A stretch of 64,000 nt of DNA, taken from Symbiodinium natans (lineage: Eukaryota; Sar; Dinophyceae; Suessiales; Symbiodiniaceae). Under the pieces are notes generated by a model. The model had not been told where the DNA came from, ran no database searches, and was given only the letters and a program-made list of their open reading frames with translations. Where the stretch lies: NCBI GenBank assembly GCA_905221605.1, contig CAJNDS010000254.1:94386-158385 (forward strand). The letters run 5' to 3'. The position numbers and the translations under genes were made by a program. Positions 1 to 10,691 of the stretch are shown in pieces (the first letter of the stretch is position 1; each line of letters starts with the position of its first letter).

Positions 1-420
1 TCGAGAAACATTTTAGTACCCCCTATGATAATCCCTATCAAGGCTTGTTAGTATAAGGGGGACCATCCCAAGTTTAGGAGTTCGAGGGTTTAGGGCTCAG
101 GGTTGTAGGAAAAGGACACACAGAGCTTATCGTTCCGCGAAATGGCACATAGGCAAAACAAAAACAACACGAAAGTCCCTGACCCCAAACCCTGCCGTCG
201 CCACCCTAAACCCGTAGCCCTAAACCCTGATTCGTGGGATTCCAAAGATAGGGGGGTTGCGTCCCTTTAAGGGGATTTCATTCTATCTGGGGCAAAACGG
301 GGACCTCTATTTTGGGAATGCCCATTTGGGGAGGCGGAGCGGCTATCCAGGGAGAACCTTCTGAACCCTCTGAACCAGACCCTAAACCCTAAACCCCAAA
401 AACCCTGAACTGAACCTTAC

Positions 421-548
421 AGGGCTCAGGAGGGTATCTACAGTTTTTCGGTCCTCCTGCTGCACCTCGAGGGCCAGCGGCCGCGGAAGCCGATCTTGCT
501 GGCGGGCGCGGGCCACCTGCCTCCGCCATGGGCAGTGAGGCTTTTTGT
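421..548 (-). CDS. Candidate orphan exon (42 codons), minus strand
   Basis: On the minus strand the island runs from a GCAG acceptor to a GTAAGG donor and is open throughout, containing for example QVARARQQDRLPRPLALEVQ. Splice signals at both ends and a charged, non-repetitive composition suggest a real exon. The flanks are CCCTAAA repeats on the left and TTTAGGG repeats on the right. I do not recognise the protein, and no neighbouring exon can be joined to it with confidence. Confidence 0.4.
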
Positions 549-1265
549 CTGCTTTAGGATTTAGGGTTTAGGGTTTAGGGTTTGGGGTTTGGGGTTTAGG
601 GATTAGGGTTTGGGGTTTAGGGTTTAGGGTTTGGGGTCTAGGGTTTAGCGCTTAGTGTCATTCCCCCCCCCCCCCCAAGCTTTCATGTTGAGGGCTCCCC
701 ATTGAGGACATACTGAAAACATACTGTAGCTGGACTATTCTAGAAGCTGTACTCTCCAACACAATACTACAACAAACAAAACTACCCTGATATTGGGGGG
801 GGCTATTTTGCCAGGGAGCACAATCCTTCTCTATTGGTTTGGGTTAGAGGCTTGAGCGCTCTGAAGGTTAGGATTGCGGTTTCAGGATGTACTCCTAAGA
901 GGTTCCCTTAACATACTCCCAATATGGCCCTTATATTCCCTGAGAGGATCTTTAGAAAGGGTCCCCAAACCCACGGTAGATTCAAGGTGATGAGCATTCC
1001 TCGGTGCCCCCCCCCCCCCCCCCCTGCCCTGGAGGCCCTCTGAACATGTTTTTTTTCCAACGACATGACCCTCCTAAACCCCAATATGGGGCCTGCTAAC
1101 ACCCGAAACCCCTAGACGCTAAACCCGAGGTTTCAGGTCGGAGTCGAGGGAGGTGCGGCTGTAGGTTAAGGGTCTGGGCAGCTTTGATGGTGAAACCCTA
1201 AACCTGAAATCCTAACGAAAGCCGCTTGGACAAGACCTCGAAGTGGGGCCGCGGTCTTACCCAAG

Positions 1266-1368
1266 GTGCCCAATACCCCTTACATAGGGAATATACCTTC
1301 ATTTCTTTGTTTCAACAATCCCTATTTCATCGAAGTATATTCCTTAATTCAGGGGTATTGGGCTGTCT
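1266..1368. mobile_element. Family C inverted-repeat element (CCCAATACCCCTTAATTAAG)
   Basis: GCCCAATACCCCTTACATAG and TATTCCTTAATTCAGGGGTA are complementary ends. Related pieces lie near 3046-3155, 26284-26490, 44850-44960, 45661-45740, 54537-54665 and 56880-56980. Confidence 0.55.
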
Positions 1369-2132
1369 GGGTACGAATCCGCCGAGGCCTCGGGCCGGAG
1401 GTGTATAGGTTGTCAGAACAGGCACCCCCCTCCAAATCCTCCCCCACACCCAAAAGCCCTTTTTCGGACCCCTTTTTTTGGCCTCAAATGGGTACCACCC
1501 CTGGGAAACCGGGGTCCGCAAGCGGACGGTTCGCCAGGACCAGAGGCAGTCCACCCCACCCCACCCCCTCATCACCCCCCCCTCCCCCACCCCCTCCCCC
1601 CACCCCACCTCCCCCCTCCCCCCCACCCTGCCGAAGAGTCGCCTTAAACCTTAAGGGGCCTGGCTCAACCCTACGATCACTCCAAGCCGAACCCTAAACC
1701 CAAAAAAACCCTCAACCCCAAAGCGTGAACCTTGAGCCCTAAACTAACCCTCAACCCCAAACCCCAAACCATAAACCATAAACCCGGAACCCTCAACCCT
1801 CAACCCTCAACCCAACCCTTATTGCTTGGGGTCCAGCGACTTGGGCGCTGCGGAATCACCATGCTCACGCGGATGCGCTGGGCCGGGCCGAGGCGGGTCG
1901 CGTAGCGTTAAAATTACGCCCTAAAGACCCTAAAGCCCTTCAACCCTAAAACCGCCACAACAGGGCCTCTCCAGGGAACCCGCGCTCCTCCTGGGTTAGG
2001 ACCGGTTAGGACCTGAATGCTAAAAAGTTTGGGGCCACGCGGGCATGCCCCTGTCAGCCTTAGACCCAAGCCCTAAACCCTAAACCCTAAACCCTACACC
2101 CTAAACCCTAAACCCTAAAACGTCGGGATTAG

Positions 2133-2191
2133 GAGTGCGGTTTGGGCCTCTGGCGCGCGTGGGGATGAGCTGCGCAGCCTGGGGCAAGGCC
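2133..2191 (+). CDS. Candidate orphan exon with GTAAG donor
   Basis: The island lies between ATTAG and GTAAGACC. Two frames are open; the more protein-like one reads SAVWASGARGDELRSLGQG. Telomere-like repeats precede it and an inverted-repeat element follows at once. Function unknown; the strand call rests on the splice signals. Confidence 0.3.
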
Positions 2192-2214
2192 GTAAGACCA
2201 ACGGGATTCGGGTT

Positions 2215-2390
2215 TACTCGGAGGTTCATGGGTACTTATAACCCCAAGTATGAGGTTTATGGTTTAGGGTTTGGGGGGTACCTATAACCCCATTGATAAG
2301 TCTACTTATATCCTGCTTAGGAGGACTTAGGGGGCTTTTTCGTACAATTAGTTATGATTTGGGTTCGAAGTACCCTGAACCTCCAAGTAA
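2215..2390. mobile_element. Family B inverted-repeat element (TTGGAGGTTCATGGTACTTA)
   Basis: The left end CTCGGAGGTTCATGGGTACT is complementary to the right end AGTACCCTGAACCTCCAAGT. The interior is AT-rich with TATAACC motifs and carries a small telomere-like insertion. Confidence 0.6.
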
Positions 2391-2584
2391 AGTTGAGGAA
2401 ATGGGGGTAAATGGTTTGGGGTAGAGGGAACCTTTACATGCTAGCTTCGGTTTGGGCGCTCAGGGTTGACGGGGTGCTCTGAGATGCCTCCTCAACCTTG
2501 ACCCTAAACCCGTAAACCCCTAAACCCCTAAACCCTAAACCCCTAAACCCGAAAGCTTAAGCCTTAAACCCTCAACCCTGGTAG

Positions 2585-2661
2585 ACTTCGGGGGGTGCGT
2601 GCTCAATGCAAAGGCAGCCCTGGCGCAAACATCGCAGCAGCCACCGAGTCCGGAGCCTTGG
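2585..2661 (+). CDS. Candidate orphan exon between telomere-like arrays
   Basis: Acceptor GGTAG and donor GTTTGG enclose an open frame containing GGCVLNAKAALAQTSQQPPS. Flanks follow the CCCTAAA-island-TTTAGGG layout. Not recognised. Confidence 0.35.
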
Positions 2662-2721
2662 GTTTGGTGGTTTAGGGTTTAGGGTTTAGGGTTTAGGGTT
2701 TAGGGTTTAAGGTTTATGGGG

Positions 2722-2854
2722 CACTTGGAGGTTCTTGGTGCTTATTAACCCCATTAAAACTGTACTTGTAACCCAATTAGAGCCATGTTAGGCACTTAAA
2801 GGGGCTGATAAGTGGGTTATAACTGGGTTATAAGTACCATGAACCTCCAAGTAC
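2722..2854. mobile_element. Family B inverted-repeat element
   Basis: The ends CACTTGGAGGTTCTTGGTGC and AAGTACCATGAACCTCCAAG are complementary and enclose repeated TTATAAC/GTTATAA sequence. Confidence 0.65.
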
Positions 2855-3160
2855 AGGACTTTAGGGTCGCAGGGGTTTAGGGCTTCTAGGAGCTTAGGGG
2901 TTAGGGTTTAGGGGTCTAGTGGTTTAGTGATGAAGGAATTTGGGGGTTTGAGGTTTTAGGGCTTTGAGGAGGGTTGAGGGTCTGGGGTTTACAGTCACAG
3001 CTCGGGTGCTTGGGAAGCCGTGTGCGCCCACAGGCTGTAGTCAATGTGAATCCCCAAAGGGCCCAATACCTCTCAATTCAGGAACAGACCTTGAATTCTT
3101 GTGGCGACAATGTTCAGGCCAAGAGGGCCCAATACCCCGTACCTAAGGAATATTACGTCA

Positions 3161-3232
3161 AACCCTAAACCCTAAACCCTAAACCCTAAACCCTAAACCC
3201 TAAACCCTAAACCCTAAACCCTAAACCCTAAA
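3161..3232 (-). repeat. Perfect CCCTAAA array (about 10 units)
   Basis: About ten uninterrupted heptamers follow a GGAATATTACGTCAAA sequence. The heptamer is the telomere repeat type known from plants and dinoflagellates, but the array is internal. Confidence 0.9.
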
Positions 3233-3363
3233 CCTGATAGGGGTCCTTGATGTGATTTGGGGGCACGCAAACCCTGAACTTCCTGAACCCTGCGCCCCGG
3301 GGACCCTGGGCTCCCCCTGAACCCTAAACCCCCTAAGGCCCCTAAACCCTCTGCTACTTATTA

Positions 3364-3460
3364 ACTACTCTTTCTTAAGAACCCCAAAAGAATAAAGAAA
3401 CAATAATCCCTATATTACCCCTTTATAAGGAATTTGTTTTGGGTTTCTTAAGCAACTAGT
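3364..3460. mobile_element. Family A inverted-repeat element (CTTAAGAACCCCAAAAG)
   Basis: The ends CTTAAGAACCCCAAAAGAAT and TTTTGGGTTTCTTAAG are complementary around CAATAATCCCTATATTACCC. It has no coding capacity; it is MITE-like. Confidence 0.6.
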
Positions 3461-4293
3461 TTACGGGGTACAGAGGGCTCTTTGGGGGTTCAGTTACAAT
3501 GTCCCGGGTTTCAGCCTACATGCGACGGCCCTCGTCCTGGCTATTGCCCGACAAATGACTGAGATGGCACTGGTGTAGCTGCATGACTTCCTGAACCCTA
3601 AACCCTAAACTTTGAAACCCTAAACCCCCAGAATACCCTGGCCCAACTCGCAACCCTACTACTGAAGGAGGCGAAAAACAAACAATGCATATGAAGGCTC
3701 GGAGAGACCCATCAAAATATGCTCAGCGAGCACCTTCCCTACTTCTGAGGACTGACGCGAATGAATACGTTTGAGAGTACCGTCAGGGGGGATCGGCTCA
3801 TGCAAGTTCATGCTCGAATCCGATATTAGAATGATTCGCGGACCCTTCAAAGCTACACAATGCGAGTTTTTGATGTGCGAGATCGACACCACCCCAACAT
3901 CTAACTCGACCGTGAAAAGGATGGAACGTGCAGGAAGTCAGCTGGAAGCGGACCCGGATGAGCCGCAAGGGAATCTGGCTCTTAATGTTTCGGGCTTGGT
4001 AGAAATTTAGTGCTGGGGAATGATGTTTATCTAAAGGGTTAGGGATCAGGAAAGGGATGACGCAGATAATAAAAGAGATTCAAGAGCACATCAACAAACC
4101 CTAAGCCCTCAACCTTAACCCTGAGACCCTAAAGCCCTAACCTCAAAAACCCTGAAACCCCAAGGCCTGAAAATCCCCAAACCCTAAACCCTAAACTCTA
4201 AACCGTACAACCGAAAACTCTACTTGGAAGCCCTTTTGGCTTAAAGCTTAGTAAGGTGGGTTATGTACCTCATTGCCCCATTCCCTGCGCCAG

Positions 4294-4375
4294 GAGCGTT
4301 CGGCTGTCCGCGCGGCCGCGCGCGCCGCCACGGACGCGCCCAGGACAACTTTGCTGTCTACCTCGGGGGAGGGGG
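4294..4375 (+). CDS. Candidate orphan exon with CAG acceptor and GTGAGGG donor
   Basis: The frame reads ERSAVRAAARAATDAPRTTL and stays open to a GTGAGGG donor that merges into TTTAGGG repeats. The island is GC-rich, so antisense frames are also open. Function unknown. Confidence 0.35.
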
Positions 4376-4713
4376 GTGAGGGTTTAGGGTTTAGGGTTTT
4401 TGGGTTTGGGGTTTGGGGTTTAGGGTTTAGGGTTTAGGGTTTAGAAGTTAGGGTTTAGGGTTTAGGGGGTTCAAAGCCCTTATATACGTATACCTTTGCA
4501 AAACCGGTGCCAAAAATGGAAAGAAATACCAACAAAAACACAGCGCACTAGAATTTGGCACAAGCCCAGAAACCCCCAGCCACGAAGTTCAACAACCTAA
4601 AACCCACACCCTAAACTTTGCACCGTAAACCCTAAACCCTAGGCCCTATACCATAAACCCTAACACCTAAACCCTAAACCCTAAACCCTAAACCCTAAAC
4701 CCTAAACCCCAAG

Positions 4714-4770
4714 GTCTGCTTCATTGGCTTCAGGGCTACGGAAGGGAGCCGATGGCTCCTGGCACAACTA
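4714..4770 (+). CDS. Candidate 19-codon exon with perfect GTAAGTAAG donor
   Basis: CCCTAAACCCCAAG is followed by a frame reading VCFIGFRATEGSRWLLAQL, ending exactly at GTAAGTAAG. This is one of the best donor sites in the window, and the acceptor is formed by the telomere-like repeat plus AAG. Not recognised. Confidence 0.4.
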
Positions 4771-4908
4771 GTAAGTAAGCCCGTGTTGTAATATGCCCGG
4801 AAGGTAGATATACCAAGCGGTTTAGGGTTTAGGGTTTAGGGTTTAGGGTTTAGGGTTTAGGGTTTAGGGTTTAGGGTTTAGGGTTTAGTTAGGGTTTAGG
4901 GTTTCGGG

Positions 4909-5065
4909 TAAGGTAGATACATGTAAACGAGACCCAAGAGTAACCTGGGAATAAAAGGCTTCCCCTTTGTGATTTGAAGGGGCCTATAAAGGAACCCATA
5001 CCCAGGGGAAGACCCTGGGTCCTAGAATAGGGTCTCTTGCCCTCCTTTGAGGGTATGAAGCCCTG
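4909..5065. repeat. Dispersed repeat E (AGACCCAAGAGTAACCTGGG)
   Basis: AGACCCAAGAGTAACCTGGG followed by AATAAAAGG and GGGGCCTATAAAGGAACCC recurs in variant form near 38533-38610 (CTAGACCCGGGAGTAACCTA), 43725-43800 and 52115-52150. It looks like an older dispersed element. Confidence 0.5.
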
Positions 5066-6990
5066 AACCGGCGGGTACGTCAACCCAGCCAAGTTGCTGA
5101 TCTGGCTGGTGTCGAAACCGTCTGGCACATGAACATAGGATGCTCTGCCCGAATCGTAAATGAAGCTAACTCATCACGTCGGGACGTCGAAAACTGCCGT
5201 GAGATCTCCTCCCTTCCCTAAACCATATCCAACATGGACCCTGCACATCTCGTGAGCGGGTCGCGAACCTGGCATCTCAGGGCCACTAGATTTATGGCAC
5301 TGCCGAAGAAACAACCCTTCACAAACTCATGAACACAAAGAATAACAAGAACAGGAATGTAACAGCACCATACAGAAATAGTAACAACGCCAGAATACCT
5401 ACAAATCATACAAATGCTGTTTGGAAAGTTGTTTGCCTTAAGCCCTAAACCCTAAACCCTAAACCCGAAACCCTAAACCCTAAACCTGTTTGGGTTGCAC
5501 TGTCGGGGCTGCATTGCATGACGGGCCGGGCTTTTGCCCGGCCATCGTTTTGGGCCAGGAAGCTCCGAGACGGCGCGTGCAGGTTGACATCAGGAAGGGT
5601 TTAGGTGTTCAGGGTTCAGGGTTTAGGGTTTAGGGTTTCGGGTTTAGGGTTTGGGATATGCCATCGAATACTCAAGTCAAAAACCATACTGTTCAGCATG
5701 AACGCCCTGCATTCCGCAGCGGTATGTCATCCATAAACTCGCTAGTCCCTGCGCTAAGCCCATCAACCGCAACACCTAAGCACTTGACACCGTTCTAGAT
5801 GACCGCCTTCTTCTTTCCCAGGTCTTGGGGCTGTGTTGCGGGTTGAGGGTTGGCTTAGGGGCCCTAGGTTTGAGGGGTCTCGGGTTTAGGGTGCAGCAGT
5901 TTCTACAAAGGTAGCGACACTTGCTATAACCTTTAGTAACTCTAGTACAGGCGGCCACTGCAAGGGGCAACATCCTGAGTATACGTACAGTTGAAGACAG
6001 AAAGGGTTTTGGATCTGAGTTTAGGGTCTAGGCTTCAGGGTTTAGGGACAATTCAAGGATTCGGGGATCGGTTTGAGAAAAGAGGTGCATGGGTTAAGAA
6101 CTCAAGGCTTTCAGGGGTGTGGTAACTTCACACGTACCTCTTCCATGCAAGACACTCAACTGGCCCTGAACCCTAGAGATATGCAGGGTTTAGGATTCGT
6201 TTAGGGTTTAGGTTTACGGACTAGGGCTTAGGGTTTCGGATCTAGGGCACCCTTCACCCTGCCCTGAAGCTCTCCGCGAAACAACAACAAACCTTCGACC
6301 TCCTGGCTCTTAAATAGGTACCTGATATCCCCGTACATGATTCCGTAAGGTCCCTAACTCCCTTATTCCCTACTAGATACTAAAGAAACAGCAAGTGAAT
6401 CCCGGATGCAAAAGAAGAACATCTCTTTGGGGGGTCAAGGCTCTGGCGACTACTGGGGTAGGCCTGGGGGATCTATGAAGATTAAATTTCTGTGGCTGTA
6501 TACGGATGATAATTAATATAGGGGATGAAGGGTAAGTCTCGATGGCTGTATAAGGATTACGTATATCGGATTCAGGGCAATAAAGACTAAAAAAATGTTC
6601 AAACCCACGCCGCCACAGGGTTTGAGGTGTAGGTCACATGGAGCCGGAGCAAAGGCCCTGAAAGGCCCCCTCACTCCCTCAGAGAGATTCGGGGTTTCGG
6701 GTTTTGGGTTCAGGGTTTCGGGCACAACTCCAAGCAAAAAAAAACGCCCAAAATGACCTCCTTTCAGCTCTAACAGCCAGGAACTTCAACCCCCCCCCTC
6801 CAGCCTAAACCCTCAACCCTAAACCCTATAACCCTCAACCAACCCTAAACCCCAAACCGAAACCCTGAACTAAACCCTAAACCCCAAACCCTAAACCCTA
6901 AACCCCAAACCCTAAACCCCAAACCCTAAACCCTAGACCCCAAACCCTAAACCCCAAACCCTAAACCCTAGACCCCAAACCCAAAAGCAG

Positions 6991-7047
6991 GGGAAGGAGC
7001 CTGTGGAGGCGCTCAGCGCGCTCCTCAGGGTAGCCACTGGCTGCTGG
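6991..7047 (+). CDS. Candidate 19-codon exon, GCAG acceptor
   Basis: AAAAGCAG precedes an open frame reading GKEPVEALSALLRVATGCW, followed by GTGACC. A shorter exon ending at GTAGCC is possible. It sits between CCCTAAA/CCCCAAA repeats on the left and TTTAGGG repeats on the right. Confidence 0.3.
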
Positions 7048-7620
7048 GTGACCTAGGAGGGCCGGCAGTGGTTTAGGGTTTAGGGTTTAGGGTTTAGGGT
7101 TTAGGGTTTTAGGGTTTGGGGTTTGGGGTTTGGGGTTTAGGGTTTAAATTTGGGTTTAGGACGTTTAGGGTTTTGGGTTTAGGGCTTTGGGCTTAAGGTT
7201 TGGGGGGGTAAGGGGTTTAGAGGTTGCAGGGTTTGAGGGTTTAAGGGCTTAAAGGCTTAAAGATTTCAGGATTTAAGGGCTTAAGGGCTTAAGGGTTTCA
7301 GGGCTTAGGGTTTAAGGGTTTAGGGGGTTTAAGGCTTTAAGGCTTTATAGGGCTTCAGGGTTTAAGGGTTCAAGGCATCCAGACCCTAGGCCTTGAACCC
7401 GCAACCCGAGCTTTAAGGCCTAACGCTTCATGGTTCGAGGGCGTGGGGTTTGAAGGATTTAGGGTTTAGGGTTTAGGGTGTAAGGGTTGCGGCTTCAAGG
7501 CTTAAGGGCTCGGAAGTTTAAGAGTTCAGGGGGGTTGTGGAATTGGGGTGATGTTGGTTGCAACTCTGGGGTAGCTTAGCCTTAAGGGTATATGGGCACT
7601 TCCGCCCCCCCCCCCCGTGG

Positions 7621-7659
7621 GTGGCTTAAATAGGGTTTATTTGGAAGCTGAGAGTCGTG
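7621..7659 (+). repeat. Left boundary repeat of the 10-kb repeat block
   Basis: The 27 bases at about 7624-7650 (GCTTAAATAGGG to TTGGAAGCTG) recur exactly, inverted, at 17680-17706 on the far side of the block. A poly-C run precedes it. Confidence 0.7.
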
Positions 7660-8787
7660 TTTTTGTGTGGTAGATACAAAGGAAAGGGCATAAGAAAGTA
7701 GCGAAAGGAGCTCCTCAATTCCCTTCCTTATCTCCTATCCTTTTTTCTTTATTCATTGCAACAGGAGAATACAGGAAAAGGGCCTCAATTCCCCTCTTGT
7801 TCTTCCTTTCTTGTGTTTTTGTTATTTAAAGGGGAACAGGAGAAGAGACGGGAAAGAGAAGGAGAGAGGAGAGATAAAAGGAACACAATTTTAATGGGAA
7901 GAGCCAAGAAAAGAATAGAAGAGAGATGAACAAAGAAGATGGAGAGACAAAACAAGGCGCAAAGAAGATGGCACTCTTCTTTATCTATCCTCTCTCCCTT
8001 CTCTCTCCCTTCCCTCTTTCTTTTCGAAACAGAAAAACTAAAAAGGAAGAACTTGAAAAGGAGAAGGGTAATGAAAAGAGCAGAAGAGACAGGCCGAAAA
8101 GAGGGATATGATGAAGTATGGGCAAGGTCCACGCGCAAGGAGTCACCCTCTGCTTACCCTTCCACTGCTTTATCATACAAGTTCCTTTCTTGTGTTTTAT
8201 TAGTTAAAAGGTAACAGAAGGAGAGAAGGGCAAGGGAAGTGAGAGAGGAGAGACAACAAGGAGGCCATTTGAATTTTCTGGAGGGGTACTGAAAAGAAGA
8301 GAAGACACAAGAAACAAGGAGACGGATAGCACTCTTCTTTATCTATCATCTCTCCCTTCCTTGTCTCTCGCTTTTCCCTCTATAATTAAAACAAATAGGT
8401 GCCCTCTCCTCTTCAGGAAGCCCCCTTGCCCTTATTTTGCTAGCTTTCTGAAACAACAAGGGAAACAACACATAGAAAGAGAGGAAAGGGAATGAAACAA
8501 TAGGCAGTGGAGCTCTTCAGTGTCTTTACCTATCTCTTTTCTTCTTTTTCTTTTTCATTCAATAAGGAAAAGAAGCTTCCTTTGGTGTGATTTTGAGATT
8601 TAAAAGAGAACAAGAGAAGAGAAGGGAGAGAGAAAGGAGAGAGGAGAGATCAAAAGGAAGCAATTTTCATGGGAAGAGCAATGAAAATCATGGAAGAGAA
8701 ATGAAGACAGGAGAGGGAGGTGCAAAATCAGGCAAAGAGAAGATGGTGCTCGTTTTCTTCTTTCCTCTCTTTCTTATCTTTCCCTTG

Positions 8788-10155
8788 AAGGAGAAGGGTA
8801 AGGAAAGGAACAGAAGAGATAGGTCGAGAGGAGGGGTATGATGAAGTATGGACCGGTCCACGCGCCAGGAGTCACCCTCTGCTTACCCTTCCACTGCCTT
8901 ATCACACAAGTTCCTTTCTTGTGGTTTATCAGTCAAAAGGAAACAGAAGGAGAGAAGGGAAAGAGAAGTGAGACGAGATAACAAGGATGCCATTTTGCTG
9001 GAAGCGCAACTGTATGTGGCCACAACAAGCAGGCCAGGGAGGCTCAGGCGGGGCAAGTCTCTCCCTAATTAGAAAAAATCAATCTTGCTATTCACAGGTA
9101 GGCGCCCTTCTTCCTCTTCAGGAAATCGCCTTTCCCTTATTTTGCTTTTTGAAGCGAATAAGACAAACAACAGATAAGAAGAGAGGACAGGGAATGACTA
9201 GGTAAAGAGAGGAGCTCTTCAATTTCCTCCCTATCTCTTAAGTTACTTTTCCTTCTTGGGCGGGTGTCCTTTTTTCTTCCTTGAAGATGCAGAAAACTAG
9301 CAAAAAGGACACCCGATCGCCCATTTTCTTTTCAATTCCCTTCCTTATCTCCTATGCTCTTTTCCTTATTCATTGCAACAGGAGAATACCGGAAAAGGGC
9401 CTCCATTCCCCTCTTCTTCCTTTCTTGTGTTTTTGTCATTTAAAGGGGAACAGGAGAAGACAAGGGAAAGAGAAGGAGAGAGGAGAGATAAAAGGAACAC
9501 AATTCTAATGGGAAGAGCCAAGAAAAGAATAGAAGAGAGATGAACAAAGAAGATGGAGAGACAAAACAAGGCGCAAAGAAGATGGCACTCTTCTTTATCT
9601 ATCCTCTCGCCCTTCTCTCTCCCTTCCCTCTTTCTTTTCGAAACAGAAAAACTAAAAAGGAAGAACTTGAAAAGGAGAAGGGTAAGGAAAAGAGCAGAAG
9701 AGACAGGCCGAAAAGAGGAATATGATGAACTGAAAAGAAGAGAAGACACAAGAAACAAGGAGACGGATAGCACTCTTCTTTATCTATCATCTCTCCCTTC
9801 CTTGTCTCTCGCTTTCCCCTCTATAATTAAAAAAATAGGTGCCCTCTCTCCTCTTCAGGAAGCCCCCTTGCCCTTATTTTGCTAGCTTTCTGAAACGACA
9901 AGGAAAACAACACATAGAAAGAGAGGAAAGGGAATGAAACAATAGGCAGTGGAGCTCTTCAGTGTCTTTACCTATCTCTTTTCTTCTTTTTCTTCTTCAT
10001 TCAATAAGGAAAAGAAGCTTCCTTTGGTGTGATTTTGAGATTCAAAAGAGAACAAGAGAAGAGAAGGGAGAGAGAAAGGAGAGAGGAGAGATCAAAAGGA
10101 AGCAATTTTCATGGGAAGAGCAATGAAAATCATGGAAGAGAAATGAAGACAGGAG
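8788..10155 (+). repeat. First copy of a near-identical 1.37-kb direct duplication
   Basis: This stretch matches 10692-12060 at a constant offset of about 1,905 bp with only scattered differences (for example GGGCGGGTG against GGGTGGGTG near 9257/11163). The similarity implies a recent duplication. Confidence 0.85.
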
Positions 10156-10691
10156 AGGGAGGTGCAAAATCAGGCAAAGAGAAGATGGTGCTCGTTTTCT
10201 TCTTTCCTCTCTTTCTTATCTTTCCCTTTCAAATAAAAACAAAAGGAAGAACAATGAACATGTAAAGGAACCCGTTTTCTTTTTCCTTTTGGGAACAAGG
10301 AAAAGAACAGAGGCGATAGGGCGAGAGGAGGGATTTGCTGCAGCATGGGGAGGGTCTACGGACAAGGAGCCAACCCCGCTCGCTTTCCCCATCCATTGGA
10401 AAAGAAAGGAACATGGCCTCCATTCCCCTCTTGTTCTTCCTTTCTTGCGCTTTTGTCATTTAAAGGGGAACAGGAGAAGAGAAGGGAGAGAGAAGGAGAG
10501 AGGAGAGACAAAAGGATTGCATTGTTAATGGGAAGAGCAAAGAAAAGAATAGAAGAGAGATGAATAGAGAAGTGGGAGAGACAAAACAAGGCGCAGAGAA
10601 GATGGCACTCTTCTTTATCTATCCTCTCTCCCTTCTCTCTCCCTTCCCTCTTTCTTTTCGAAATAAGAAAACAAAAAGGAAGAACTATGAG

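Larger units (their letters stand above)
1..7560. repeat. Mosaic of telomere-like arrays, islands and inverted-repeat elements (left block)
   Basis: CCCTAAA-type arrays (for example 2075-2119, 3161-3232, 4670-4710, 6885-6975) alternate with TTTAGGG-type arrays (555-655, 2680-2715, 4380-4465, 4820-4912, 7073-7160). Between them lie the exon-like islands listed separately and short inverted-repeat elements. Degenerate G-rich or C-rich versions (TTAAGGG, CCCCAAA and others) fill most of the rest. 3460-4100 and 5640-6780 hold mostly unrecognised sequence with no convincing gene. Confidence 0.7.

Noticed and set aside
1-7560. The left end as a true chromosome telomere
   Set aside because: The window starts in ordinary sequence, arrays are short, of both orientations and continue for the whole 64 kb, so they are internal telomere-like repeats.
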